Shown here piece by piece: positions 1 through 7,460 of a DNA stretch of 13,294 nucleotides; within the stretch, counting starts at the first letter, position 1; every line of letters starts with the position of its first letter. The stretch covers positions 1 through 13,294 of the forward strand of contig JAHEKD010000018.1 in NCBI GenBank assembly GCA_024638545.1, given 5' to 3'. This stretch comes from Gammaproteobacteria bacterium. Its GTDB lineage: Bacteria; Pseudomonadota; Gammaproteobacteria; Arenicellales; JAHEKD01. The position numbers were made by a program, and so were the translations under genes. Below the pieces are notes generated by a model that ran no database searches, was not told the DNA's origin, and saw only the letters and a program-made list of their open reading frames with translations.

Positions 1-514
1 AATTATCGGTCGTTGAGGTGATTAAAGGACGTAAAGCCGAGGTCTCTTCAAGACTTTGCAGATCATTGATATCGCCGGTAGGCGTATGCCTGCTCCAGTG
101 ACGAATTTCATGATACGCTTCCTCATGCTCCGAGCGGCTGGCAACCTCAACTGAGGCACGGGTGTGCAGCCGATGTAAACACAGGTAATTACTGCGGCCT
201 TTCAGCAGGCAGCTGCGCTTTTTGACATTCAGGGTATCCAGCACCAGCGGCAGATCCTTGTAGAAAACCTGGTCCTGCAAATGCCGGGTGGCCGTTGAAA
301 TAATTGCCGTTTTATCACAGCAGACCACCGGCACAAGGTAGGCAAGCGTTTTCCCGGTCCCGGTTGGCGACTCTGCGACCAGGATGCCCTGGTTTTTACT
401 GATCAGGGATTCAATTTCATGGCCCATTTGCTGCTGCTGATCACGCACAGTAAAATTCTCGAGTGCTGATACAAACGGACCATCTGGTCCAAGAATAAAT
501 TCACTCGTCGTCAA
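1..514 (-). CDS. DinG/YoaA-family ATP-dependent DNA helicase, N-terminal part (cut by window edge)
   Basis: About 171 N-terminal residues of a superfamily 2 iron-sulphur helicase of the DinG/YoaA (XPD-like) type. Seen directly: a Q-motif-like stretch (residues 24-30, RDQQQQM), a Walker A box ESPTGTGKT at 48-56, a motif Ia-like ISTATRHLQDQ near 72-82, and KGRSNYLC at 105-112, whose Cys112 fits the first ligand of the 4Fe-4S cluster; the visible part ends in STTDN, where the family continues into the next cysteines. Such enzymes unwind DNA 5' to 3' in repair and at replication forks. The frame has no ATG before the Walker A box; it must start at TTG 514 (MTTSEFILGPDGPF, chosen because family members begin with a similar LGPDGP segment) or TTG 520. 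Either start overlaps the end of rfbD by 12-18 bases, so it is probably translated from the same transcript. Whether it is DinG or YoaA cannot be decided from this part. Confidence 0.85.
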   Translation of the reverse strand, partial: MTTSEFILGPDGPFVSALENFTVRDQQQQMGHEIESLISKNQGILVAESPTGTGKTLAYLVPVVCCDKTAIISTATRHLQDQVFYKDLPLVLDTLNVKKRSCLLKGRSNYLCLHRLHTRASVEVASRSEHEEAYHEIRHWSRHTPTGDINDLQSLEETSALRPLITSTTDN

Positions 515-1348
515 GCGCAATCCGGGCGAGACAGGATTTGAGTGATTCAGTATAACCAGGAAGCCTGAGGTCAAATGTTTCGCTGAGTTTTGAATTGTCG
601 AGTATTGAATAGGCGGGACGTTTTGCCAACGTAGGGAACTCACTCGTAGAGATTGGCTTGACCCTGACACTATTGCCGGAGCGCTCAAATATTGCCTTTG
701 CAAAGCCATACCATGTCGTGGCGTCACGCCCGGTCAGGTGATAGATTCCGGCTGTGCGCTTATCTTCCAGCATGGGGATCACATCCAGTGTTGTACGTGC
801 AATATCAAAGGCATAACTTGGACAACCGAACTTATCTGATCTCTTTCACCTGCCAGGCGCAGCATTGTTTTGACAAAATTAGCACCTCGCCAGGAATATA
901 CCCAGCTGGTTCTGAAAATGATATATTTGTCCGTCTCTTCTTGAATGAAGCGTTCACCAGCCAGTTTGGTTTGACCGTAAACCCCCAGCGGATTAACCTG
1001 ATCAGTCTCCTTGTAGGGAAGATTAGAAGTTCCGTTAAACACATAATCTGTAGAATAGTGCACACACCAGATGCCGCGCCTGTGGCATGCCCTGGCCAGT
1101 TCCTTTACAGCTACCGCGTTTATCATCATTGCCAGAGAGGGTTCTGTTTCTGCTTTATCGACTGCAGTGTATGCAACCGCATTGATGACAATATCCGGGC
1201 GATAGTGGTCTATTCGAGTTTCTATTTCACCCGGCTTTGAGAAGTCCACCTGGTCACGCGCCAGTGTTATACAGTCGTCATGGCAATGACACAGTTTTGA
1301 TAATTCATAACCTACCTGCCCATAGGCACCAAAAATTAAGTATTTCAT
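501..1348 (-). pseudogene. rfbD: dTDP-4-dehydrorhamnose reductase (RmlD/RfbD), frameshifted
   Basis: RmlD is the NAD(P)H-dependent short-chain reductase that makes dTDP-L-rhamnose in the last step of the pathway. The first 172 residues are intact: nucleotide-binding GAYGQVG at 7-13, the STDYVF segment at 99-104, and the catalytic YGQTK (Tyr124, Lys128). After ERDQI the frame runs out of homology and stops near 779. The rest of the protein (FGCPSYAFDIARTTLDVIPML onward, down to the stop at 501) lies in another frame starting just after 833. Intact relatives carry about six residues (like RVVDDQ) between ERDQI and the FG(C/A)PSYA block; here only two bases separate them, so 16 bases appear lost. 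Adding them back gives 287 residues, a normal length. The gene starts inside the rfbC stop (ATGA, 1345-1348). It is a real disruption unless the assembly is wrong; activity from two fragments is unlikely because substrate-binding residues sit in the second half. Confidence 0.88.
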
Positions 1349-1890
1349 CGTGTCTGTAAAAAATCCAGGTCCGCCAGCGCCACTGCATCTTTATCTTTCT
1401 CTGAAAGCACAGGATTCATAATCGGCCATTCTATGCCAATATCCTTATCATTCCACATTAATGAGAAATCCTCACTGGGTTTGTATACGCTGGTGCATTT
1501 ATAGACGACATCTGCAATTTCACTGGTTACACAAAAGCCATGTGCGAATCCTTCAGGCACATAGAGCTGGTATTTATTTTCATCAGATAGATAACTGCCG
1601 TACCAGCACCCAAAATTAGCCGATTCACGGCGGAGATCAACAGCGACATCAAATATTTCACCCCGTACGACCCTGACCAGTTTTCCCTGCCAACTCGGGT
1701 ATTGAAAATGCAAGCCCCTCAGGATGCCTTTTGATGAACGCGAATGATTATCCTGTACAAACGTCGACGGCAGCCCGTGATCGATAAATTTATCCGCATG
1801 ATAGGTTTCCATGAAAAAACCCCTGTCGTCGCCAAAAACAGTAGGCTTGATAAGCATTACACCGTCCAGATCGGTTTCCTCAACCTGCAT
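1345..1890 (-). CDS. rfbC: dTDP-4-dehydrorhamnose 3,5-epimerase (RmlC)
   Basis: A 181-residue cupin enzyme that epimerises dTDP-4-keto-6-deoxyglucose at C3 and C5, the third step of dTDP-L-rhamnose synthesis for lipopolysaccharide or other surface glycans; it acts as a cytoplasmic dimer. Family hallmarks seen: DDRGFFMETY at 21-30, RSSKGILRGLHFQ at 51-63 with the catalytic base His61, QGKLVRVVRGEIFDVAVDLR at 68-87, YVPEGFAHGF at 110-119, and VVYKCT with the catalytic Tyr130. The length matches the family (about 180). The ATG at 1890 is preceded by GGAG eight bases upstream. Its stop overlaps the rfbD start as ATGA, indicating translational coupling. The partner genes rfbA and rfbB are not in the window, so the pathway is split across the genome or uses other loci. 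Confidence 0.97.
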   Translation of the reverse strand: MQVEETDLDGVMLIKPTVFGDDRGFFMETYHADKFIDHGLPSTFVQDNHSRSSKGILRGLHFQYPSWQGKLVRVVRGEIFDVAVDLRRESANFGCWYGSYLSDENKYQLYVPEGFAHGFCVTSEIADVVYKCTSVYKPSEDFSLMWNDKDIGIEWPIMNPVLSEKDKDAVALADLDFLQTR

Positions 1891-1895
1891 ATTCT

Positions 1896-1900
1896 ATCTC
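1896..1900 (-). promoter_or_regulatory. Ribosome binding site of rfbC
   Basis: On the minus strand a GGAG(A) sequence lies about eight bases before the ATG at 1890, a good Shine-Dalgarno spacing that supports this start. Confidence 0.6.
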
Positions 1901-1956
1901 CAGTTTAATGTTGGCCGAATTTTAACCTGATTAGCCATACTCGAACAGACTCAATG

Positions 1957-1986
1957 ATGATAAGTGTATGAAAAATAAGTAAACAA
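1957..1986 (-). promoter_or_regulatory. Possible sigma-70-type promoter for rfbC-rfbD-helicase
   Basis: On the minus strand TTGTTT (1986-1981) is followed after 18 bases by TATCAT (1962-1957), a good -10 box with a weak -35 box, about 65 bases before the rfbC start. It is the best candidate I found in this upstream stretch, but in AT-rich DNA such pairs also arise by chance. Confidence 0.3.
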
Positions 1987-2089
1987 CCACTTCCGTGTGC
2001 AGCACCGCTGATCAGAATTATCTAAGCTGCAGGCAGGTTGGAAATTCTGCATATTGGTTATATATAACCTGGTATAGAATTCCCATTAC

Positions 2090-2126
2090 CCTGTTCCCTG
2101 CTATAGCCAGACCGGGCAGGGACAGG
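2090..2126. repeat. Imperfect stem-loop in the rfbC/2448 intergenic region
   Basis: CCTGTTCCCTGC (2090-2101) can pair with GCAGGGACAGG (2116-2126), leaving one bulged T and a loop of 14 bases. The stem is GC-rich in an AT-rich surrounding. No run of T follows on either strand, so an intrinsic terminator is not indicated. Confidence 0.45.
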
Positions 2127-2433
2127 TTCATATAGGCCTGAACAGAGGTAATACTGACAACGCTCATGAGCAGGATTTACGATTTCACATGCCAAAAAAG
2201 TACGCGATTGCTTCGAAAGCTTGCGTATTCAATTATAATCATTGACATATCGATCGAAACATATTTCGTGGTCATAAAGAGTATTTATTTGCAACACAGC
2301 ATTACACTTGCATGATCCGGCAGATTTACATGAGATAGCTGTAAGGTAAGCTGATTCTAACCTTAGTATAGGATTTGTTAAAAAGGAAACAGCATAATTC
2401 TGATTTATACGTCAACTATAAAATAAATCTAAC

Positions 2434-2447
2434 AATAATTAATTATT
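2434..2447. repeat. Perfect 14-base palindrome abutting the start codon at 2448
   Basis: AATAATTAATTATT is its own reverse complement and ends one base before the ATG, in the place where a ribosome binding site would be expected. It may be a protein-binding site or only a consequence of the AT-rich composition. Confidence 0.5.
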
Positions 2448-3737
2448 ATGAATCAAAGTACATTACTTCCAGATTCTGCGACATCAATGTGGATAAATTC
2501 GATTGGGTTGAGCGTCTCGTTATCGGTAATACTACTTGTCAATATCTTCAAAATTTCACTTTTTCCGACCACCCTGGCAATCTTTTGCCTTCTAGCCTAC
2601 GCAGTACCCATAATAATTCTTGAATGGAAGATATTAAAAACATTTTCGAAAACCAGCACAGGGTTAAATTTCTCTAAATCGGCTAATTTTTTAGATCTAA
2701 AGCGAATCACCACCAAACTTTTGGGGCTTTATGCTACTTTATTTTTTGTCGGATTTATTTACTGGATTTTTCCTCACTATGCTGAAACAATTTATCATCA
2801 CTACTTTAGTCTGTTAAAAACTGTACTGCCCGTCATTGCCGGACTCTCAGTCCCCTACTTTATTATTGTAGACAGGTACATGCTAGAACCCAACGATGCT
2901 TACTGGGAAGTGGGTCAACTGTGCCTTTTAAATTTCGAAGCTGTTAATCACAGGCTGCTACTTCAACATGCATTAGCCTGGCTTGTGAAATTATTTTTTC
3001 TGCCCTTAATGTTTACATATTTTTTCGATCTTGTACTGTATTTCCAGGCAACTTCCCTCGCAAGTGTGAAAATCAGTTTTCTACATTTCTTTGACTTTGC
3101 GTTTAAATTTTTGATTTATATCGATCTGCTGATTGGTACCGTTGGATATATACTTACATTGCGTATATTTGATTCCCATGTCCGCACCACTGAGCCCAGT
3201 TTTCTTGGCTGGTTTGTTGTACTACAGTGTTATCCGCCCTTTTCGGACTTCTTCAACAGCACCTACCTTGATTATGCCACTGAACATTCCTGGAGCAACT
3301 GGTTGATTCATTATCCTTTCATATATCAATTCTGGGGATGTTTAATACTTGCCCTGACTACAATCTATGTCTGGTCCTCGTTACCTTTTGGTATACGGTT
3401 TTCCAATCTCACACACCGGGGTATTCTTACTAACGGGCCCTATAAATATTGCAAGCACCCGGCTTATATCAGCAAAAATTTATCCTGGTGGTTTATATCA
3501 ATGCCTTTTCTCTCAACAGTTAGTCCCTCAGAGGCAATCAAACATTCCCTGCTCCTGCTGATGGTCAATTTCGTGTACTTTTTACGCGCGCGAACCGAAG
3601 AGCGCCACTTGTCGTGGGATAATGATTATGTTGCATACGCAAACTATATTGAACAAAACGGGCTTTTTTCCTGGGTTGGAAGAAAGATTCCCCTGTTGAA
3701 ATTTAAACAAAACAGAATCCTTAATTTACCGGATTGA
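2448..3737 (+). CDS. Multi-spanning membrane protein with C-terminal isoprenylcysteine carboxyl methyltransferase (ICMT)-like domain
   Basis: A 429-residue inner-membrane protein. Hydrophobic segments stand at about 17-35, 41-59, 90-108, 125-141, 178-199, 221-238, 292-311 and 365-380. The C-terminal 120 residues carry the ICMT/PEMT-type signature: GPYKYCKHPAY at 330-340, and RARTEERHL at 380-388 followed by DYVAYANYI, the usual SAM-binding and Glu-rich elements of that fold. Known ICMT-like bacterial proteins are about 150-200 residues; here a roughly 290-residue membrane part precedes the domain, including a conserved-looking segment EPSFLGWFVVLQCYPPF near 249-265. The family methylates lipid-like or isoprenyl substrates with S-adenosylmethionine, but the substrate here is unknown. 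The ATG at 2448 has no Shine-Dalgarno sequence and follows a perfect 14-base palindrome; ATG 2487 is an alternative start, also without one. The gene is visibly more AT-rich than its neighbours and stands alone between divergent and convergent genes, which suggests, without proving, acquisition from elsewhere. Confidence 0.85.
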   Translation: MNQSTLLPDSATSMWINSIGLSVSLSVILLVNIFKISLFPTTLAIFCLLAYAVPIIILEWKILKTFSKTSTGLNFSKSANFLDLKRITTKLLGLYATLFFVGFIYWIFPHYAETIYHHYFSLLKTVLPVIAGLSVPYFIIVDRYMLEPNDAYWEVGQLCLLNFEAVNHRLLLQHALAWLVKLFFLPLMFTYFFDLVLYFQATSLASVKISFLHFFDFAFKFLIYIDLLIGTVGYILTLRIFDSHVRTTEPSFLGWFVVLQCYPPFSDFFNSTYLDYATEHSWSNWLIHYPFIYQFWGCLILALTTIYVWSSLPFGIRFSNLTHRGILTNGPYKYCKHPAYISKNLSWWFISMPFLSTVSPSEAIKHSLLLLMVNFVYFLRARTEERHLSWDNDYVAYANYIEQNGLFSWVGRKIPLLKFKQNRILNLPD

Positions 3738-4228
3738 TCAGCCGCCGCGAACTGTATCGCGCATGTCGCTCAGCGGTCTTAAATCTCTGGTTTGAGCGAC
3801 GTCCCAGGCATGGTCTGAATCTTCTCTGCCGTTTCGATATATGGCAGCCAGCATGCAATCTGATTTAGCCAGAGAAATATGTCGGGTCCCTATTAACAGT
3901 CAAACTTAATCCACCTTGCCTGTAAAATGTAATGTAGTCATCAATCGACTCAACGCCAAGCCCGCATTTCTCACCAGCCTGCTACTGCGACGGTCCCTTG
4001 CCACGCCCTGTGGGCATTTTACTCGGTCAGGGTCCTCGACATCGTGTTAACCATGCCTGCGGGCCCTTGTGCCGGCACATATGCTGATAACATAATGCCG
4101 GCCTTTGGTCATAAAACCCAAACAGGACGCATCCTTTAACCGTCTCGCTGCGAAGTCCGGTGAGAAATGCGGGCTGTCTAGTACCAGAAATTCCACGTCA
4201 CCAGTATATTCAATATGAATTTAGCTCA
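3738..4228. other. Non-coding stretch between the convergent genes ending at 3737 and 4229
   Basis: No intact gene is visible in these 491 bases. On the minus strand a frame is open from 3899 to a TGA at 3740-3738, directly abutting the neighbouring stop; it reads like protein (…DSDHAWDVAQTRDLRPLSDMRDT…, about 38 residues from an ATG at 3854) but matches nothing I recognise. A second minus-strand frame, about 4205 to 3905, is open apart from one internal stop and overlaps the 217-base inverted repeat. Both may be remains of a decayed gene or chance. GTCGCTCA (3765-3772) and TGAGCGAC (3793-3800) form an 8-base stem with a 20-base loop 28 bases after the membrane protein gene; no T run follows. 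Confidence 0.45.
3959..4175. repeat. 217-base imperfect inverted repeat with perfect 17-base ends (MITE-like)
   Basis: AGCCCGCATTTCTCACC at 3959-3975 returns as its exact reverse complement at 4159-4175. Inside the ends the two halves remain alignable when one is reversed: GACGGT, then CCTGT…GGG…TTTTA, then CGACATCGTGTTA against CGGCATTATGTTA, to a GC-rich centre around 4060-4075. The whole block therefore looks like two diverged copies of a unit of about 108 bases placed head to head. Outside the 17-base ends similarity stops abruptly. I see no target-site duplication. Size, terminal inverted repeats and lack of a gene fit a miniature inverted-repeat transposable element or the joined ends of a lost insertion sequence; the family is not identifiable from memory. 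Confidence 0.65.
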
Positions 4229-5380
4229 TCAAGTGACCAAATCATCAAGAAATGATTTAAGCTTGTCCTTCCAGCCGCCTTCCTTAGGGTTATGTTTTGT
4301 TCCACCCGCATGAATTGATTCGTCAAATTTTTTAATGATATCTTTTTGTTCAGACGTTAGGTTGACAGGCGTTTCGATCATGATTTTGCAATACAAATCA
4401 CCCGTATGGTGCGTGCGCACGTTGCGCACACCCTTGCCGCGCATTCGAAAGAGCTTTCCAGACTGTGTTTCGGGCGGTATTTTTAAACTCAGACGGCCGT
4501 CAAGGCTGGGTATTTCAATATCACCCCCTAAAACAGCCTGTGCAAAGCTGATTGGCATATCACAATTTAAGTCATCACCCACACGCTTGAAAATGGGATG
4601 TGGCAACACCTCGACCTGCACATACAGATCACCTGACTCTGCACCTTGCTGACCGACATCGCCTTCACCCGACAATCTGATTTGATCACCGGTATCCACG
4701 CCTGCCGGTACTTTTACTGAAAGTGTTTTGGTGTGTTTAACGCGTCCTTCGCCACGGCAGGCATTGCACGGATCTGAAATGACTTCACCACTGCCATGGC
4801 AGTTGGGGCAGGTTTGCTGTATGGAGAAAAAGCCTTGCTGCATTCTTACCTGTCCGCGCCCGTCACACGCCTGGCAGGAAACAGGTTTTGTTCCTTTTTT
4901 GGCACCGCTACCGTTACAGATATCGCAGGTTTTCGTTGTCGGCACCTGAATTTCAACCTGCTTGCCTTTTACCGCATCTTCCAGGCTTAATTCAAGCTTA
5001 TAGCCAATGTCGGCACCACGTGCCTGGCGACGACGCTGTCCCTTTTGAGGGCCGCCCGGACCGCCGGCGCCAAATATATCGCTAAAAATATCACCAAAAA
5101 TATCACCAAAACCGCTGGCATCACCAGAGAATCCACCGCCACCACCGATGCCGGACTCGACGCCGGCATGGCCAAATTGATCATAGGCGGCACGCTTATT
5201 AGGATCAGCCAGTACTTCGTATGCTTCCTTGGCTTCTTTAAATTTTACCTCTGCCTGTTTATCACCCGGATTTCTATCCGGGTGGAACTTCATAGCTTTA
5301 CGTCGATAGGCTTTCTTCAGATCTGCCTGTGCTGTATCTTTTGATATACCGAGAACTTCATAATAATCACGTTTAGCCAT
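4229..5380 (-). CDS. dnaJ: Chaperone protein DnaJ (Hsp40)
   Basis: A 383-residue class A J-protein, the co-chaperone that binds unfolded substrates and stimulates the DnaK ATPase. Domains in order: J domain at 1-70 with the HPD motif at 33-35; Gly/Phe region at about 70-110 with three DIF motifs ([13 protein letters not shown] at 92-104); zinc-binding domain with the four CxxCxGxG repeats at Cys152/155, Cys169/172, Cys191/194 and Cys205/208; then the two C-terminal beta domains and dimerisation tail. All eight cysteines and the HPD are present, and the length is normal (E. coli 376). It follows dnaK by 68 bases with a hairpin in between, and should be co-transcribed with it. The start ATG 5380 ([11 protein letters not shown]) is the usual one for the family. 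Confidence 0.99.
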   Translation of the reverse strand: MAKRDYYEVLGISKDTAQADLKKAYRRKAMKFHPDRNPGDKQAEVKFKEAKEAYEVLADPNKRAAYDQFGHAGVESGIGGGGGFSGDASGFGDIFGDIFSDIFGAGGPGGPQKGQRRRQARGADIGYKLELSLEDAVKGKQVEIQVPTTKTCDICNGSGAKKGTKPVSCQACDGRGQVRMQQGFFSIQQTCPNCHGSGEVISDPCNACRGEGRVKHTKTLSVKVPAGVDTGDQIRLSGEGDVGQQGAESGDLYVQVEVLPHPIFKRVGDDLNCDMPISFAQAVLGGDIEIPSLDGRLSLKIPPETQSGKLFRMRGKGVRNVRTHHTGDLYCKIMIETPVNLTSEQKDIIKKFDESIHAGGTKHNPKEGGWKDKLKSFLDDLVT

Positions 5381-5402
5381 GTTTCTCTACCATTACAAGG
5401 TA

Positions 5403-5425
5403 AAGCGCGGTAGTCTGCCGCGCTT
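5403..5425 (-). promoter_or_regulatory. Hairpin in the dnaK-dnaJ spacer
   Basis: AAGCGCGG (5403-5410) and CCGCGCTT (5418-5425) form a perfect 8-base stem with a 7-base loop between the dnaK stop and the dnaJ start. On the transcript it is followed by UUUACC rather than a U run, so it is more likely a partial attenuator or mRNA processing/stabilising element that lowers DnaJ relative to DnaK than a full terminator. That role is inference. Confidence 0.6.
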
Positions 5426-5448
5426 CAACAACTCATTGAATAAATATA

Positions 5449-7383
5449 TTAAACTTTTTTATCGTCATCCTTGACCTCTTCGAATTCTGCGTCGACAACA
5501 TTATCATCCGCATCTTGCGAGTCATCCGCACCAGCATGCTCCGGTGCAGGCTGCGAATCCTCACTCGCCTGCTTGTACATTTGCTCAGCGAGTTTATGAC
5601 TTGCTTCAGCGAGCGCAGTTGTTTTTTCCTTGATTATATCGGTGTCGTCACCTTCAAGCACACTCTCAAGGTCCTTAACAGCGGCATCTATACTGCCTTT
5701 CTCGGATGGATCCAGCTTGTCTCCCATCTCGGAGACCGATTTCTGTACACTGTGAATCATTGACTCAGCCTGGTTCCTTGCCTCGACTCGTTCACGGATT
5801 TTTCGATCTTCATCGGCATTCTCTTCAGCTTCACGCACCATGCGTTCGATCTCATCATCTGAAAGCCCTGAACTGGATTTGATAACAATCTTGTTTTCCT
5901 TGCCGGTTGCCTTGTCTTTTGCAGATACGTGCATGATGCCATTCGCATCAATATCAAATGTGACCTCAACCTGAGGTACGCCACGCGGCGCAGGCGGAAT
6001 GTCCGTCAGGTCAAATCGGCCAAGTGATTTATTGCCCTTGGAAAGTTCCCGTTCACCTTGCAGGACATGAACCGTCACTGCGGTCTGGTTATCCTCTGCC
6101 GTGGAGAAGACTTGCGAGGCCTTGGTCGGTATGGTCGTATTTTTGTCGATCAACTTTGTCATTACACCGCCAAGTGTCTCAATACCAAGCGACAAGGGTG
6201 TTACGTCGAGCAGCAATACGTCTTTGACGTCTCCGCCCAGGACGCCGCCCTGAATGGCTGCACCTACGGCAACGGCCTCGTCAGGATTAACGTCGCGCCT
6301 GGCTTCCTGACCGAAGAAATCCTTAACAATTTCCTGGACCTTGGGCATACGCGTTTGTCCGCCCACGAGGATGACGTCATTAATTTCCGATGCCTTGAGA
6401 CCCGCATCCTGCAGCGCAGTCTTGCATGGATTGATCGAACGCTTTATTAGATCCTCCACCAGCGATTCCAGCTTTGCGCGGGTCAGCTTCATCGCCAGAT
6501 GCTTGGGCCCGGATGCATCAGCAGTCACGTAAGGCAGGTTTATCTCGGTCTGCGAGCTTGATGACAGCTCTATTTTGGCTTTTTCAGCCGCGTCCTTCAG
6601 TCGCTGGACAGCAAGCGGATCACCGCGCAGATCCATTGACTGATCTTTTTTGAACTCATCTGCAAGGTATTCTATGATTGCGCGATCAAAATCCTCACCA
6701 CCTAAGAAGGTATCGCCATTTGTGGACAATACTTCGAACTGATGCTCGCCGTCAATGTCTGAAATTTCAATAATTGATATATCAAATGTACCACCGCCCA
6801 GATCATATACGGCAATCTTACGGTCACCTGATTTTTTGTCCATGCCGTAAGCCAGGGCCGCGGCGGTCGGCTCGTTGATAATACGCTTGACTTCAAGGCC
6901 GGCAATTTTTCCTGCGTCTTTTGTTGCCTGACGCTGGGAGTCATTAAAGTATGCCGGTACCGTGATCACCGCCTCCGTCACCTCTTCGCCGAGATAGTCT
7001 TCGGCTGTTTTTTTCATTTTCTGCAATATACTTGCGGATATCTCGGGTGGCGCCATTTTCGATCCTTTAACCTCAACCCAGGCATCGCCATTTTTTGCCT
7101 TTACGATCTTATACGGCATATAATCGATATCCCGCTGGACCACGTCTTCATCGAAACGCCTTCCTATCAGACGCTTGACTGCAAATATCGTATTATTTGG
7201 ATTGGTAACTGCCTGGCGCTTGGCTGATTGACCAACCAGTATTTCATCACCTTCGACATATGCCACGACTGACGGCGTGGTGCGGTCGCCTTCACTATTC
7301 TCAATAACTTTGGGCTTACCCCCTTCCATCACTGCAACGCAGGAGTTGGTTGTACCCAGGTCGATTCCGATTATTTTTCCCAT
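5449..7383 (-). CDS. dnaK: Chaperone protein DnaK (Hsp70)
   Basis: A 644-residue Hsp70 that folds and protects proteins in an ATP cycle driven by DnaJ and GrpE, and in gammaproteobacteria also binds sigma-32. Seen: the three Hsp70 signatures [12 protein letters not shown] at 6-17, [15 protein letters not shown] in the middle of the nucleotide-binding domain, and [17 protein letters not shown] toward its end; the interdomain linker [16 protein letters not shown]; the substrate-binding domain; the helical lid; and an acidic tail [16 protein letters not shown] like that of E. coli DnaK (638 residues). The start ATG 7383 has GAGG about ten bases upstream. It lies 77 bases after grpE, with its own candidate sigma-32 promoter in that spacer. 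No abnormal residue was noticed. Confidence 0.99.
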   Translation of the reverse strand: MGKIIGIDLGTTNSCVAVMEGGKPKVIENSEGDRTTPSVVAYVEGDEILVGQSAKRQAVTNPNNTIFAVKRLIGRRFDEDVVQRDIDYMPYKIVKAKNGDAWVEVKGSKMAPPEISASILQKMKKTAEDYLGEEVTEAVITVPAYFNDSQRQATKDAGKIAGLEVKRIINEPTAAALAYGMDKKSGDRKIAVYDLGGGTFDISIIEISDIDGEHQFEVLSTNGDTFLGGEDFDRAIIEYLADEFKKDQSMDLRGDPLAVQRLKDAAEKAKIELSSSSQTEINLPYVTADASGPKHLAMKLTRAKLESLVEDLIKRSINPCKTALQDAGLKASEINDVILVGGQTRMPKVQEIVKDFFGQEARRDVNPDEAVAVGAAIQGGVLGGDVKDVLLLDVTPLSLGIETLGGVMTKLIDKNTTIPTKASQVFSTAEDNQTAVTVHVLQGERELSKGNKSLGRFDLTDIPPAPRGVPQVEVTFDIDANGIMHVSAKDKATGKENKIVIKSSSGLSDDEIERMVREAEENADEDRKIRERVEARNQAESMIHSVQKSVSEMGDKLDPSEKGSIDAAVKDLESVLEGDDTDIIKEKTTALAEASHKLAEQMYKQASEDSQPAPEHAGADDSQDADDNVVDAEFEEVKDDDKKV

Positions 7384-7428
7384 TTTCTTAAATCCTCAAG
7401 ATTGTCTAATATTTGTTCACTTGTTGTT

Positions 7429-7457
7429 TAAATAAGGCTGAGCGTTGTAAATTCAAG
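7429..7457 (-). promoter_or_regulatory. Candidate sigma-32 heat-shock promoter before dnaK
   Basis: On the minus strand CTTGAAT (7457-7451) is followed after 13 bases by CCTTATTTA (7437-7429), close to the sigma-32 pattern CTTGAAA, 11-16 bases, CCCCATnT. It begins four bases after the grpE stop and would give dnaK-dnaJ extra transcription. Its layout matches the grpE promoter candidate, with the same 13-base spacing. Confidence 0.55.
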
Positions 7458-7460
7458 CCT

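Larger units (their letters stand above)
1891..2447. other. Non-coding stretch between divergent rfbC and the membrane methyltransferase gene
   Basis: I find no convincing gene in these 557 bases on either strand; all open frames are short and lack recognisable protein sequence. The stretch holds the upstream region of rfbC on its left and of the gene at 2448 on its right. It contains several palindromes: GGTTATATATAACC (2057-2070), a stem-loop at 2090-2126, GCTCATGAGC (2162-2171), and AATAATTAATTATT directly before the start codon at 2448. A TTGACA occurs in its right part near 2243, but no good -10 box lies at the right distance. The region is long for a bacterial intergenic spacer and may once have held a gene or a small RNA; nothing in the sequence decides this. 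Confidence 0.5.

Noticed and set aside
692..1240. Plus-strand open frame of 182 codons opposite rfbD
   Set aside because: It is the antisense shadow of rfbD, whose protein motifs on the minus strand are unmistakable; the plus-strand translation has no recognisable domain.
1891..4228. tRNA, CRISPR array or phage/defence genes in the gene-poor middle part
   Set aside because: I found no tRNA cloverleaf with a TTCGA-type T arm, no regularly spaced direct repeats, and no integrase, nuclease or toxin-antitoxin-like frames.
6058..6450. Plus-strand open frame of 130 codons inside dnaK
   Set aside because: Antisense to highly conserved DnaK sequence; typical shadow frame.
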